Part shown: piece by piece, positions 17,527 through 24,904 of the stretch
How positions within the stretch are numbered: the first letter of the stretch is position 1
How the letters are laid out: the number at the start of each line of letters is the position of its first letter
Source: Candidatus Gottesmanbacteria bacterium RIFCSPLOWO2_01_FULL_39_12b
GTDB taxonomy: Bacteria; Patescibacteriota; Microgenomatia; 2-02-FULL-39-11
Length of the DNA: 45,823 bases
Reading direction: 5' to 3'
NCBI GenBank assembly: GCA_001780955.1
Contig: MFJR01000009.1
Span: 17,370-63,192 of the forward strand
Notes under the pieces: model-generated
Told to the model about the DNA's origin: nothing
Databases searched by the model: none
What the model saw: only the letters and a program-made list of their open reading frames with translations
Translations under genes and position numbers: made by a program

Positions 17527-18803
17527 ATTTAAGTCTTATTCTTTTTTATTTTTTAATAATTTTATTACCACTTCAACTGGCAAGGCACTTTTTTTTTGAT
17601 TTTTCCCTGATTTCCGGAATACGCAGTGATTATCTGGCCCCGACGATCTATCTGACTGATATCTTAATCTCGTTAATAATTATTACCAATCTTGTGACAA
17701 GAATCAAGAATTCAAAATTCAAAATTAAAGCAAAAAATAAATTTTGGCTTATCTCCTTTATTGTCATATATCTATTATTTAATTCGTTTTTAATCGCTCA
17801 CAACCAGGGAGTCGCTTTTTATAAATCAGTAAAGATTTTAGAGATGATTTTGTTGGGTTGCGCCATTGTTAATCTTAAACCAAAAACAATGACGGTCATC
17901 AAATTACTCTCAGTACCTATTTTTTATTCATCTTCAATTGCGATTTGGCAGTTTCTCTCTCAAAAATCAATCAGTGGAGCTTTATGGTGGATAGGGGAGA
18001 GAAGTTTTAATGCGGGAACCCCAGGCATTGCTGCTTTTTCTTGGGGAGGAAGATTAATTCTCAGGCCGTACGCAACATTTCCCCACCCCAACGTGTTAGG
18101 GGGATTTCTGGCGACTGTATTACCCTTGATGTTGTTAGTTTTGTTGTCCTCTTTTCAAAAAACCCCAAAATTGCTTTACGGCTGGTTGTTTTTAAGCTTT
18201 ATCCTGGGTCTAGCGGCTTTATTTCTTTCTTTTAGCCGGGCCGCCTGGGGAATTTCTTTAGTAGGGTTTTTGATGGTTATTTTTTGGGATAAACAAATAA
18301 TAATTAACTGGTTAGATAGTAAAAAAAAGACAGTTTTGATTATTTTTTACGGTTTAATATTTCTATCGGTGGTTATACCGCTTTCTTCTCCAGGTGCTAA
18401 TTTTCTAGGCGGGCAAAGTTTCATAGAAAGAGCTGATTTGATAAAAGCAACACTCCTGCTTGTAAAAAGTAATTTTATCTTCGGTACAGGGTTGAACAAT
18501 TTAATTATTCAGATTCGATATTTTGTTCCTCATTTATCTAGTTTATATATCTTTCAACCCGTGCATAATATCTATTTACTGGTTTTTGGAGAAACGGGAA
18601 TTACGGGACTTTTAATTTTTCTGACATTTTTGCACATAAGTTTTCAAAAGAGTCTGAAAAGTAGTTTTGCGACAACGTTTGCTTTAATACTTGTTTTTTT
18701 ATTAGGATTATTTGATCATTATCTTCTGACTCTTCAACAAGGGCAAATACTTCTAACCGTCTTTATTTCTCTTGCCTTTTTGCCAAAAAATGAGGTAAAC
18801 TGA
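17523..18803 (+). CDS. O-antigen ligase/polymerase-like membrane protein (Wzy/WaaL fold)
   Basis: This 426-aa protein is almost entirely transmembrane, with about ten to eleven helices and one longer extracytoplasmic loop in the second half. It carries the Wzy_C-type signature around LSFSRAAWGISLVGF and a following RADLIKATLLLVKSNFIFGTGLNN loop, where the family has its H/R substrate residues. It would join or polymerise glycan units at the outer face of the cytoplasmic membrane; the exact glycan is unknown. It starts with GTG overlapping the khpB stop by 4 nt (GTGA), so it is co-transcribed with the yidC string. The ORF at 18041 is a shadow. Confidence 0.82.
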   Translation: MNLSLILFYFLIILLPLQLARHFFFDFSLISGIRSDYLAPTIYLTDILISLIIITNLVTRIKNSKFKIKAKNKFWLISFIVIYLLFNSFLIAHNQGVAFYKSVKILEMILLGCAIVNLKPKTMTVIKLLSVPIFYSSSIAIWQFLSQKSISGALWWIGERSFNAGTPGIAAFSWGGRLILRPYATFPHPNVLGGFLATVLPLMLLVLLSSFQKTPKLLYGWLFLSFILGLAALFLSFSRAAWGISLVGFLMVIFWDKQIIINWLDSKKKTVLIIFYGLIFLSVVIPLSSPGANFLGGQSFIERADLIKATLLLVKSNFIFGTGLNNLIIQIRYFVPHLSSLYIFQPVHNIYLLVFGETGITGLLIFLTFLHISFQKSLKSSFATTFALILVFLLGLFDHYLLTLQQGQILLTVFISLAFLPKNEVN

Positions 18804-18824
18804 CAATGAGAAGCCAGTCATATT

Positions 18825-19031
18825 ATGAAAAGGTTGAAAAATATTCTGCTGTTTATTTTCGTCTTACCCCTTACCTTGTTTTTGGACCTTATTTTATACG
18901 CGGCTTTAAAAACCTGTCCTACTTGCGAAAGCTTTTGGGCCTGGGTGGGAACAGAAGGAGCCATCTCTTTTCCCATTGTAGTGGTGGTGACAGAATGGTT
19001 TGGCCGGGTACTGGAAAGATTTAAAAAATGA
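18825..19031 (+). CDS. Small membrane protein, unknown function
   Basis: This 68-aa protein has two hydrophobic segments (ILLFIFVLPLTLFLDLILYAAL and ISFPIVVVVTEWFG) with a short Cys-containing loop (KTCPTCESF) between, and a basic end. The CPTC pair could bind metal or form a disulfide. It ends by a 4-nt ATGA overlap with nadD, which favours this frame over the overlapping 72-aa ORF at 18806, which has no such link and no membrane pattern. I do not recognise the family. Confidence 0.65.
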   Translation: MKRLKNILLFIFVLPLTLFLDLILYAALKTCPTCESFWAWVGTEGAISFPIVVVVTEWFGRVLERFKK

Positions 19032-19588
19032 ATATCGCTATTTTAGGCGGGCGATTTGACCCGCCCCATATTTGGCATTTCTGGACAGCGCAACAAATAC
19101 TGGAAAATGTGAAAGACATGGATCAGGTTTGGTTACTGCCTGACTATTCAAACGCTTTTAAACCTATCATTGCCGCCCCAAGCGACAGGGTAGAGATGCT
19201 GCATTATCTGGAGACTGGCAGAATTAAGCTTTCAACCATTGCCGTGGTACGGGAAACCGTCACTTATACTATTTCTATCGTCCGGGAGTTAGTTAAAGAC
19301 ATAAATAACCGTTATTTTTGGGTGGTCGGATCGGACGTGGTGAGAGAGTTTACGAGGTGGCGCGATTATCAGAAGTTAGCTAAGTTAATTGAGTTTTTAG
19401 TGATTCCTCGTAAAGACTATCCTATCAATAGCCTGCCGGCCGGATTCTGTAAAGTTGAAGGAAATCTTATGTTAAGTAATGTTTCCTCAACTTTGATTCG
19501 GCAGCGGGTCAGTAAAGGAACGACGATTACGGGGTTGGTTTTTCCGGAGGTTGAGGAGTTGATAAGAAGAAGGAATCTGTATAAATGA
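19028..19588 (+). CDS. nadD: Nicotinate-nucleotide adenylyltransferase
   Basis: This 186-aa protein has the nucleotidyltransferase signature GGRFDPPHIWHF (residues 7-18), containing the HxxH ATP-binding pair, and the C-terminal SSTLIR motif (153-158), which closes over ATP. Inside is the VVGSDVVREFTRWRDYQKL region typical of NadD. It converts nicotinate mononucleotide and ATP to deamido-NAD. It is followed with a 4-nt overlap by nadE, which completes NAD synthesis, so the pair forms a functional two-step unit. Confidence 0.93.
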   Translation: MNIAILGGRFDPPHIWHFWTAQQILENVKDMDQVWLLPDYSNAFKPIIAAPSDRVEMLHYLETGRIKLSTIAVVRETVTYTISIVRELVKDINNRYFWVVGSDVVREFTRWRDYQKLAKLIEFLVIPRKDYPINSLPAGFCKVEGNLMLSNVSSTLIRQRVSKGTTITGLVFPEVEELIRRRNLYK

Positions 19589-20346
19589 TAGTAGATCTTT
19601 CCATTAACCCGTCAAAAATCTCCGACGACATTGTTAAATTTATAAGACAGACCGTTACCGGGGCCGGGTTTTCCAAAGTTATCGTTGGTCTTTCTGGCGG
19701 GATAGACTCGGCTGTCTCGTGTAGTCTGGCCGTTTCTGCCTTAGAAAAAGAAAATGTTTATGTTGCCCTTCTTCCATACGGTGATTTGGATAAAGAGGGG
19801 ATCGGGCATGCCAAATTATTGATTGATTTCTTGAAAATTCCCTCATCAAGCGTTCATCTTATCGATATTAAACCCCTTCTTGATCAAATTGCAAAAATCG
19901 ATCCTGGAATGGATGATTTACGAAAAGGTAATATTATGTCACGTATGCGGATGATTTTGCTATTCGACCTGGCGAAAAAATATAAAGCTCTTGTTTTGGG
20001 AACCGAGAACAAGACAGAACATCTTCTTGGATATTTTACCCGTTTTGGCGATAGCGCTTCGGACATTGAGCCCATCCGCCACTTATACAAAACCCAAGTC
20101 AGGAAACTGGCCAAATATTTGAAAATACCGGAAAAAATCATCAAAAAGACACCAACGGCTGGTCTGTGGCAGGGGCAAACCGATGAAAGAGAATTTGGGT
20201 TTTCTTACGGTGAAGCGGATCAGATACTGCTTTTGTACCTAGACCAAAAAAAGAATGTAGAGGAAATTGTAAATAAGGGAATTAAGTTAGAACAGGTCGA
20301 AAAAGTAGTTAAAAGACTAAAAGCCAACGAGTTTAAGCATAGATAA
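19585..20346 (+). CDS. nadE: NH3-dependent NAD+ synthetase
   Basis: This 253-aa protein has the PP-loop motif VGLSGGIDSAVS (SGGIDS at 37-42), the downstream LGTENKTEHLLGYFTRFGD motif that positions deamido-NAD and ammonia, and a TPTAGLWQGQTDEREFGFSY loop near the end that marks NadE. There is no glutaminase domain, so it uses free ammonia. It makes NAD from deamido-NAD and ATP. It is the last gene of the plus-strand run that starts at rpmH; the next gene (PIN toxin) is convergent only 4 nt away. Confidence 0.95.
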   Translation: MIVDLSINPSKISDDIVKFIRQTVTGAGFSKVIVGLSGGIDSAVSCSLAVSALEKENVYVALLPYGDLDKEGIGHAKLLIDFLKIPSSSVHLIDIKPLLDQIAKIDPGMDDLRKGNIMSRMRMILLFDLAKKYKALVLGTENKTEHLLGYFTRFGDSASDIEPIRHLYKTQVRKLAKYLKIPEKIIKKTPTAGLWQGQTDEREFGFSYGEADQILLLYLDQKKNVEEIVNKGIKLEQVEKVVKRLKANEFKHR

Positions 20347-20350
20347 GTTT

Positions 20351-20743
20351 TTAATTATTGGTATCGGCGGGGGAATAGAGAACGATGTTTGGCACGCTCT
20401 TAAAATGTTTGACATTGAAAGTAAAAAGTTTGGTTTTGTAATAAACAGAGGTAGCAGCGATGATAGCGTCTGCTAAACTCAAGTGGTATTTCCTTTTAAT
20501 ATTTCCTGTTAATTTACTCAACGCGAAATCCAAAGGAATGATATCAAGGAGTGAAAGAAATTCAGTTATTACCATTTCCTTTTCCGCACTATCTTCACCG
20601 GTATATAATTCTATTACACTAATTAGTGAAATGCATGCTTTGATCTCTCCCTTTTCAATTTTAGTGATAAAATGATTTATTCTTTTTGTATACCCCCTAA
20701 GAAGATCAATCACAAAGTCGGCGTCTAAAAGGATTTTTTCCAT
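20351..20743 (-). CDS. PIN-domain toxin (VapC-like)
   Basis: This 130-aa PIN-domain protein has an early acidic strand (LLDADFVIDLLRG), the second acidic site in ISVIELYTG, the third in SLADAIIAATS, and the ending FTFNVKHFKSVPNI typical of PIN proteins. These residues coordinate metal for RNA cleavage. Its start overlaps the 3' end of the upstream RHH antitoxin gene by 19 nt, the usual VapBC organisation. Targets in VapC families are often tRNA or rRNA; the target here is unknown. Confidence 0.9.
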   Translation of the reverse strand: MEKILLDADFVIDLLRGYTKRINHFITKIEKGEIKACISLISVIELYTGEDSAEKEMVITEFLSLLDIIPLDFALSKLTGNIKRKYHLSLADAIIAATSVYYKTKLFTFNVKHFKSVPNIVLYSPADTNN

Positions 20744-21018
20744 AGTTTTGCAAGATATTTTTCTCTTGCTTTCTCCTCTTTACCGTACCTGATTCTCTTT
20801 AAGAATTTGGAACCGGATTCTCCTTTGCCCCAAGCACCAATAAAAGAACTTATCGTAATTGGAGGGGTTATTTCAGTTTTTTTTCCGACGTAACTGTTTA
20901 AACCTTCATTTACGATATCTTTAATTGTCTTTTTTTCTATCAGAGCCCTCTTTTTTATTTCAAAAAGAAGTTCTTCAGGAAGAGTGATAGTAGTTCTAGT
21001 ATATTTTGTGTTTAACAT
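20725..21018 (-). CDS. Ribbon-helix-helix antitoxin (VapB-like)
   Basis: This 97-aa protein begins with a CopG/MetJ-type RHH pattern: the strand YTRTTITLPEELLFEIKKRALIEKKT is a DNA-binding ribbon followed by helix, then KDIVNEGLNSYV as the second helix. The basic C-terminal half (FLKRIRYGKEEKAREKYLAKL) would wrap the toxin. It lies just upstream of and overlaps the PIN toxin. A strong promoter lies 6 nt upstream. RHH antitoxins usually repress their own operon, and the gap is short enough for an operator to overlap that promoter. Confidence 0.85.
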   Translation of the reverse strand: MLNTKYTRTTITLPEELLFEIKKRALIEKKTIKDIVNEGLNSYVGKKTEITPPITISSFIGAWGKGESGSKFLKRIRYGKEEKAREKYLAKLWKKSF

Positions 21019-21024
21019 ATTTTC

Positions 21025-21053
21025 ATCTTATCATCAAATCATCAATATGTCAA
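21025..21053 (-). promoter_or_regulatory. Promoter of the RHH/PIN toxin-antitoxin pair
   Basis: TTGACA (21053-21048) and TAAGAT (21030-21025) are spaced exactly 17 nt on minus. The -10 ends 6 nt before the ATG at 21018, so the mRNA is predicted to start at or next to the start codon. The spacer contains a TGATGA...TGATGA repeat that could be an RHH operator. Confidence 0.75.
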
Positions 21054-21191
21054 CTAGAGTTGGTTTCTACTTTTACCCTCCATAAAGGGTATCCAGGTCA
21101 CATCTTCCCAACCGGGTTCTCGGGGATGGTTGTTGGCGAGAAAGAGATTACTTTTTAACTTGTAAAGCCTTAGTTGCTTGATAGAAGTGCT
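21054..21191 (-). pseudogene. 45-codon open stretch downstream of the AllA-like gene
   Basis: A minus-strand frame is open from just after a stop at 21192-21194 to a TAG at 21056-21054. It reads as a natural-looking protein tail (phrases FLANNHPREPGWED and TWIPFMEGK) but has no start codon, and overlaps the end of the AllA-like gene in another frame. It could be the tail of a decayed gene or of a frameshifted longer form of that neighbour. The opposite strand also has a 32-codon open frame here, so the evidence is weak. Confidence 0.25.
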
Positions 21192-22374
21192 CTATAGTAG
21201 TGGTATCCGAATACCATCTGGATACATCCGGTAGGTTATTTATTAGTTCCAAGTATTTAGGAAGACAGGGAATTCTACCCGGGTGCCATTTTTCTCCTTC
21301 AGGTGGCGGTTTTCCTTCATCTGCAGGGTATACCCGTAAAGGTTTATTTCCCTTAAAAGGTTTATTGAGTAAATACATTAGAGCATAATTTAGAGCTACC
21401 GCATGAAATTGGTTAGGAATGCCAGGTTGATTATATGTTCGGTATAAATCCGTCGCTCTCTCAACCGGCACCGGATACTCATCTAATTCATATGCATGGC
21501 TAAAGTTATTTACGATCCAGTCAGCTTCTTTGGGGTGGTCTTGAAAATAAGCAGCGTAAGATTCTGCGTAAACATTAAAAACAATTTCTTCGATCGTCCA
21601 CAGTCTATCGTTTTGATCAACGTTTACTAATCGCCAATTACCTGAATCATATCTCCCATTCCATTCAGAAAATTTTTCATCCCTTCTTCTTCCCAGGTGA
21701 CCTGGTCGTTCTTGAGTTATCCATCCTTCTGTACCTTCTGGTAATTTTTTAATAAAAAGCTCAAGGCTTTGTTCCTTGCTAAACGGTATCCATCCAGGTC
21801 TAGGAGACTCAGTTGCTTCTCCACGGGGATCCACATGAAAAACATAGGTAGTTTTTTCTCCAAAGGGTTTATTAACTGCTAGACTTGCGTAATGCCAAAT
21901 ACCAGGATTTAAGGTAACTTGAGTATTCTGCGGAATCAAAAATGTTTCGGCGAGCGAAGCGTCCGGTAACTCTTCTGAATTGTTTGGATTTTTTCCCGGC
22001 GCTACCACAAGGACTATTTCTCCATCAAGAGGTTGTTGTATCTCAGGGCTTCTTTCTCTTTCCATTCCAGGAATTGTTATGTATCCTGACACTGACTCCG
22101 TTTCAACAAGACCAACAATACCTCCAGTTACTAATATAGATTCTGCAATCGGAGACCAGCATTGCCAACCTGGACCAGAACGATTAGCCTTAGTATCTGG
22201 TCTTGTAATGAGTTTCCCATCTATTATGGCTGCGTTTGGGTTCTGATTGATAGAGCCGAATGATGAAAAACCATCAGGGGTTAGAGGTCGAACGTGGATA
22301 AGTAGTGCCGGATGTTGTTCTCCTACTGGTGTAACTTCAACAGTTTTTTCTATTGCTTTCATAATATTTTTCAT
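21148..22374 (-). CDS. AllA-like (ureidoglycolate lyase family) cupin fused to an unknown C-terminal domain
   Basis: This 408-aa protein has an N-terminal ~200 residues resembling the ureidoglycolate lyase (AllA) cupin family: VRPLTPDGFSSFGSI at the start, a Pro-rich middle, then QQPLDGEIVLVVAPG, PDASLAETFLIP and LNPGIWHYASLAVN in the family order. The canonical AllA is ~170 aa, so the second half (about 215-408; rich in Trp, Tyr and Pro, for example EEIVFNVYAESYAAYF) is an extra domain I do not recognise. It sits downstream of the HAD phosphatase in the accessory island. Ureide metabolism is not otherwise seen, so another polar carboxylate or sugar acid is a likelier substrate; this is inference. 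Starts ATG 22374 and 22362 are both possible. Confidence 0.6.
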   Translation of the reverse strand: MKNIMKAIEKTVEVTPVGEQHPALLIHVRPLTPDGFSSFGSINQNPNAAIIDGKLITRPDTKANRSGPGWQCWSPIAESILVTGGIVGLVETESVSGYITIPGMERERSPEIQQPLDGEIVLVVAPGKNPNNSEELPDASLAETFLIPQNTQVTLNPGIWHYASLAVNKPFGEKTTYVFHVDPRGEATESPRPGWIPFSKEQSLELFIKKLPEGTEGWITQERPGHLGRRRDEKFSEWNGRYDSGNWRLVNVDQNDRLWTIEEIVFNVYAESYAAYFQDHPKEADWIVNNFSHAYELDEYPVPVERATDLYRTYNQPGIPNQFHAVALNYALMYLLNKPFKGNKPLRVYPADEGKPPPEGEKWHPGRIPCLPKYLELINNLPDVSRWYSDTTTIEHFYQATKALQVKK

Positions 22375-22461
22375 TTAATTAATTCTGCTATTTTTTGAAC
22401 TTCTTATATTTTATAATGTTTCATTATATCAGGTTATTTTTTATAAAATATAGTCTTTTTA

Positions 22462-23388
22462 TCATGCCCAGCGTAAAATATGAGCTACTCCAGTGCTTTC
22501 TGGTTGTGGCGTGACATAATCTGCTATTTCTTTTAATTCAGGAATACCGTTAGCTACTGTGAAAATCAAGCCCCCATTAGATTTAATCTCTAATGCGATT
22601 TCTAAGTCGTTTTCAGCATCACCAAAATATCCTATTTTCGAAAGATTAATTAAACCTCTTTTTTCTAACACCAGAAGACCATCTCTCTTTGAACGTAAAT
22701 GACCATCTGCGAATTTTTCCACCGCAATGATATCGCCATTAGCTGTTAACATAAAACCTATATGCCTAATCCCCGTTTCTTCAGCGATTTTTATCATATG
22801 TGTTAGAGTAGTTTGATAGTCAGGGTAATCTATATTAGCCAGTGGACCTTTGACCATAATTTTAAAGACACCAGTTTCCTTTATGTCCTCATCAGCTACT
22901 TGAATAGGCGCGGATAGACCCTCAATAAAACCATATTTACCTGCTCTTAATTTACTATCTCCAGCTATTTGCCACCGTGATTTGATATCATCTTTTAGTC
23001 TTCCCATCTCTTTCAGGGCTTCTGGACTGGTTAGAATTTCAAAACTTACGCCTGAACCGTTGGGAACACCGATTTGGTGCCCATCACTGTAAATAGATGG
23101 ACCACTGAAAATAGGATGCTGATCTCTGGTAAATCCCCCTATTCCAATGGTAATCATGTCCTGTTCAATTTTCGCGACACTTTTAGGGCTACGCGAAGTG
23201 CATACACCAAGAGCTACATCCTGTCTTAATGACAAATCTAGAAATAGCCAAGGTAAGGTAGGATTGACAGAGGAAAATGTTCCACTTCTGTCCCATGAAG
23301 TTTGATCCAAATCAGTCATCCAATATTTGACTTGATTTAGTCTAGTTTCCAGATTTGATAGTGATGGCCTCTTTGTTTCTAGTATCAT
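22462..23388 (-). CDS. HAD-superfamily phosphatase (Cof/sucrose-phosphatase-like)
   Basis: This 308-aa protein shows motif I as MTDLDQTSW (Asp26 nucleophile, Asp28; the usual Gly after the second Asp is Gln). Motif II is probably the GVCTSRSP stretch, a Lys (SKRDG) lies around residue 235, and motif IV is GYFGDAENDLEIA (~256-261). A large C2-type cap lies between motifs II and III, as in Cof-type and sugar-phosphate phosphatases. It is expected to remove phosphate from a small phosphorylated metabolite. Its partner PfkB kinase two genes upstream suggests a kinase/phosphatase handling of the same sugar-like compound. An 87-nt AT-rich gap separates it from the AllA-like gene. Confidence 0.82.
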   Translation of the reverse strand: MILETKRPSLSNLETRLNQVKYWMTDLDQTSWDRSGTFSSVNPTLPWLFLDLSLRQDVALGVCTSRSPKSVAKIEQDMITIGIGGFTRDQHPIFSGPSIYSDGHQIGVPNGSGVSFEILTSPEALKEMGRLKDDIKSRWQIAGDSKLRAGKYGFIEGLSAPIQVADEDIKETGVFKIMVKGPLANIDYPDYQTTLTHMIKIAEETGIRHIGFMLTANGDIIAVEKFADGHLRSKRDGLLVLEKRGLINLSKIGYFGDAENDLEIALEIKSNGGLIFTVANGIPELKEIADYVTPQPESTGVAHILRWA

Positions 23389-23443
23389 ATCAGGTTGCTA
23401 AAAAACTTATAACTGGATAACGAAAATGATCAATGGGGCAGGT

Positions 23444-23587
23444 TTATATTTTAAGAAGAAATATGAAATTAATCATATATTCCATTGTTTTTACAATACC
23501 TGGAGATTCGGTGTAAGGGAGGAGAGGAGGAAGATGGACAACTCCGATAATCGGCTTTTTCTTGGAAAATAACTTATAAAACTTCAT
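23444..23587 (-). pseudogene. Truncated BtpA-family gene (N-terminal 47 codons)
   Basis: This minus-strand ORF is too short for the track. The ATG is at 23587 and the TAA at 23446-23444. The product begins MKFYKLFSKKKPIIGVVHLPPLLP, whose KPIIGVVHLPPL phrase is the hallmark N-terminal strand of BtpA/SgcQ TIM-barrel proteins, normally ~260 aa. The frame closes after 47 residues and the next 55 nt before the HAD gene do not continue it. I infer a deletion remnant, lying 19 nt after the 431-aa gene and thus once a member of the same operon. BtpA homologues commonly sit beside sugar kinases, which fits the neighbours. Confidence 0.6.
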
Positions 23588-23606
23588 AGATATAAAAATA
23601 CATTAA

Positions 23607-24902
23607 TTATCTCTTTAGAGTCAGTATACTTCTTGCCTGATGAACGGCAGGAAACATCTTATCACCTACTTCATTGGAGAAATTTAAAAATCCTTCTCTT
23701 TTTGAGAGAGCTGGTGTAGGTTGCATTAGCATGCCATGACTCCAGCTCCCTGAAGACGCTTCTTTTACATATTTCATTACTTTGGCTAGATGTCTTGCTA
23801 TATCCAGATAAAATTCTTCACTGGCCAAACCTGTTTTTTCAGTTAAGCTATATTTAGGATTTACTATTGCACTTTCAGCCCAATCACTAACTGCTTTGTT
23901 GGCAATTCGTGCTAGTTTTGCGGCTAGTTCACTCTGGACAGGAGTAATTACGGGGTGAATTTTTCCGTCTTGTTCCTTGTATCTTGAGACAGTTTGATGT
24001 TCATCAAATAAGCTTTCTACGCCATCCGCTATTGCTTCCAGGATTTCTAGACAATCAGGAGGTATAGGTATGTCTAGTTTAGGGAAATATTCCTCTACCA
24101 TTATATTTAAGAATCCAGGTACAGACCGAAGTCTATTTCCTTTATGCTCTCTTCCCCAGGTATGTGAGTAGAAGCTGATAGGAAGGATAGATACATTAAA
24201 AGCTTTAGCAAGACCTATAGCCATCTCTTTTGTAATTGCCTTGGTTTTCCATGCTTGTCCGACGTTACCGGCTTTAACGATAAAAGAATCTTCACCTCTT
24301 GTTAAAGCCTCGATCATATATCCATAAGGTAACGAATCCATAAAAATAGCGACTTTTCCACCTCTTGCTCCTTCTGCAACAGCTTCTGCGAAGTATCTGG
24401 TAACCATTGCGAAGTGTCTTGCCGGATCTTTTTCAACAACTGTGCCATTGGTTCCGGCAACTTCATCTTTAATACCCAGACTAACTCTACTGGCATGAAA
24501 CTCCCAGACTTGTGGTTTCATTCCTCTCGCTCTTTTTAATACTTGATATGCTGCTGCCGGGGGGTAACCGTCTCTTGGTAACCCGTCGACTTGACTTCCT
24601 GGGATAGAGGTTTTTACATCCATGACAAAAGATGCCCAACCGGCAATCAAAGGAGCATAACCAGAAACTAATTGATAGTATTCAGCCTCAACTGCTTTTT
24701 CTACTATCTTACGATCGTAGATATTCCCATTTGGTCCTTGTAAAGTAATTTCCCCACGATTTACTTCGACATGGCTTAAGGCCTCTCTAACTAAATTTTC
24801 AGTAAACCATGGTGCTAACTGGTGACCTAGTTCATCAATTCTTTCACCTGCTAATTCGTTTGCGATTGTCTGCGGAACTGGTTTAAGGGTATCAGCTGAC
24901 AT
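23607..24902 (-). CDS. Unrecognised 431-aa protein in the PfkB/HAD cluster
   Basis: This soluble, well-composed 431-aa protein has no transmembrane segment. Notable blocks are YAPLIAGWASFVMDVK, PRDGYPPAAAYQVLKRARG, VAIFMDSLPYGYMIEAL, ISFYSHTWGREHKGNR and a final GSWSHGMLMQPTPALSKREGF. Conserved-looking His, Asp, Arg and Trp clusters suggest an enzyme, but I recognise no family. It starts 2 nt after the PfkB kinase stop and is followed by a truncated BtpA-like gene and a HAD phosphatase, so a role in a sugar- or nucleoside-like pathway is inferred. The 60-aa ORF at 24314 is a shadow. Confidence 0.75.
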   Translation of the reverse strand: MSADTLKPVPQTIANELAGERIDELGHQLAPWFTENLVREALSHVEVNRGEITLQGPNGNIYDRKIVEKAVEAEYYQLVSGYAPLIAGWASFVMDVKTSIPGSQVDGLPRDGYPPAAAYQVLKRARGMKPQVWEFHASRVSLGIKDEVAGTNGTVVEKDPARHFAMVTRYFAEAVAEGARGGKVAIFMDSLPYGYMIEALTRGEDSFIVKAGNVGQAWKTKAITKEMAIGLAKAFNVSILPISFYSHTWGREHKGNRLRSVPGFLNIMVEEYFPKLDIPIPPDCLEILEAIADGVESLFDEHQTVSRYKEQDGKIHPVITPVQSELAAKLARIANKAVSDWAESAIVNPKYSLTEKTGLASEEFYLDIARHLAKVMKYVKEASSGSWSHGMLMQPTPALSKREGFLNFSNEVGDKMFPAVHQARSILTLKR

Positions 24903-24904
24903 AT

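Noticed and set aside
18806-19024. 72-aa ORF overlapping the small membrane protein
   Set aside because: The alternative frame (18825-19031) has clear membrane helices and an ATGA overlap with nadD; this frame has neither.
21061-21147. Possible tRNA (GGTTC-like string) in the gap after the AllA-like gene
   Set aside because: No acceptor, D or anticodon stems can be formed around it.
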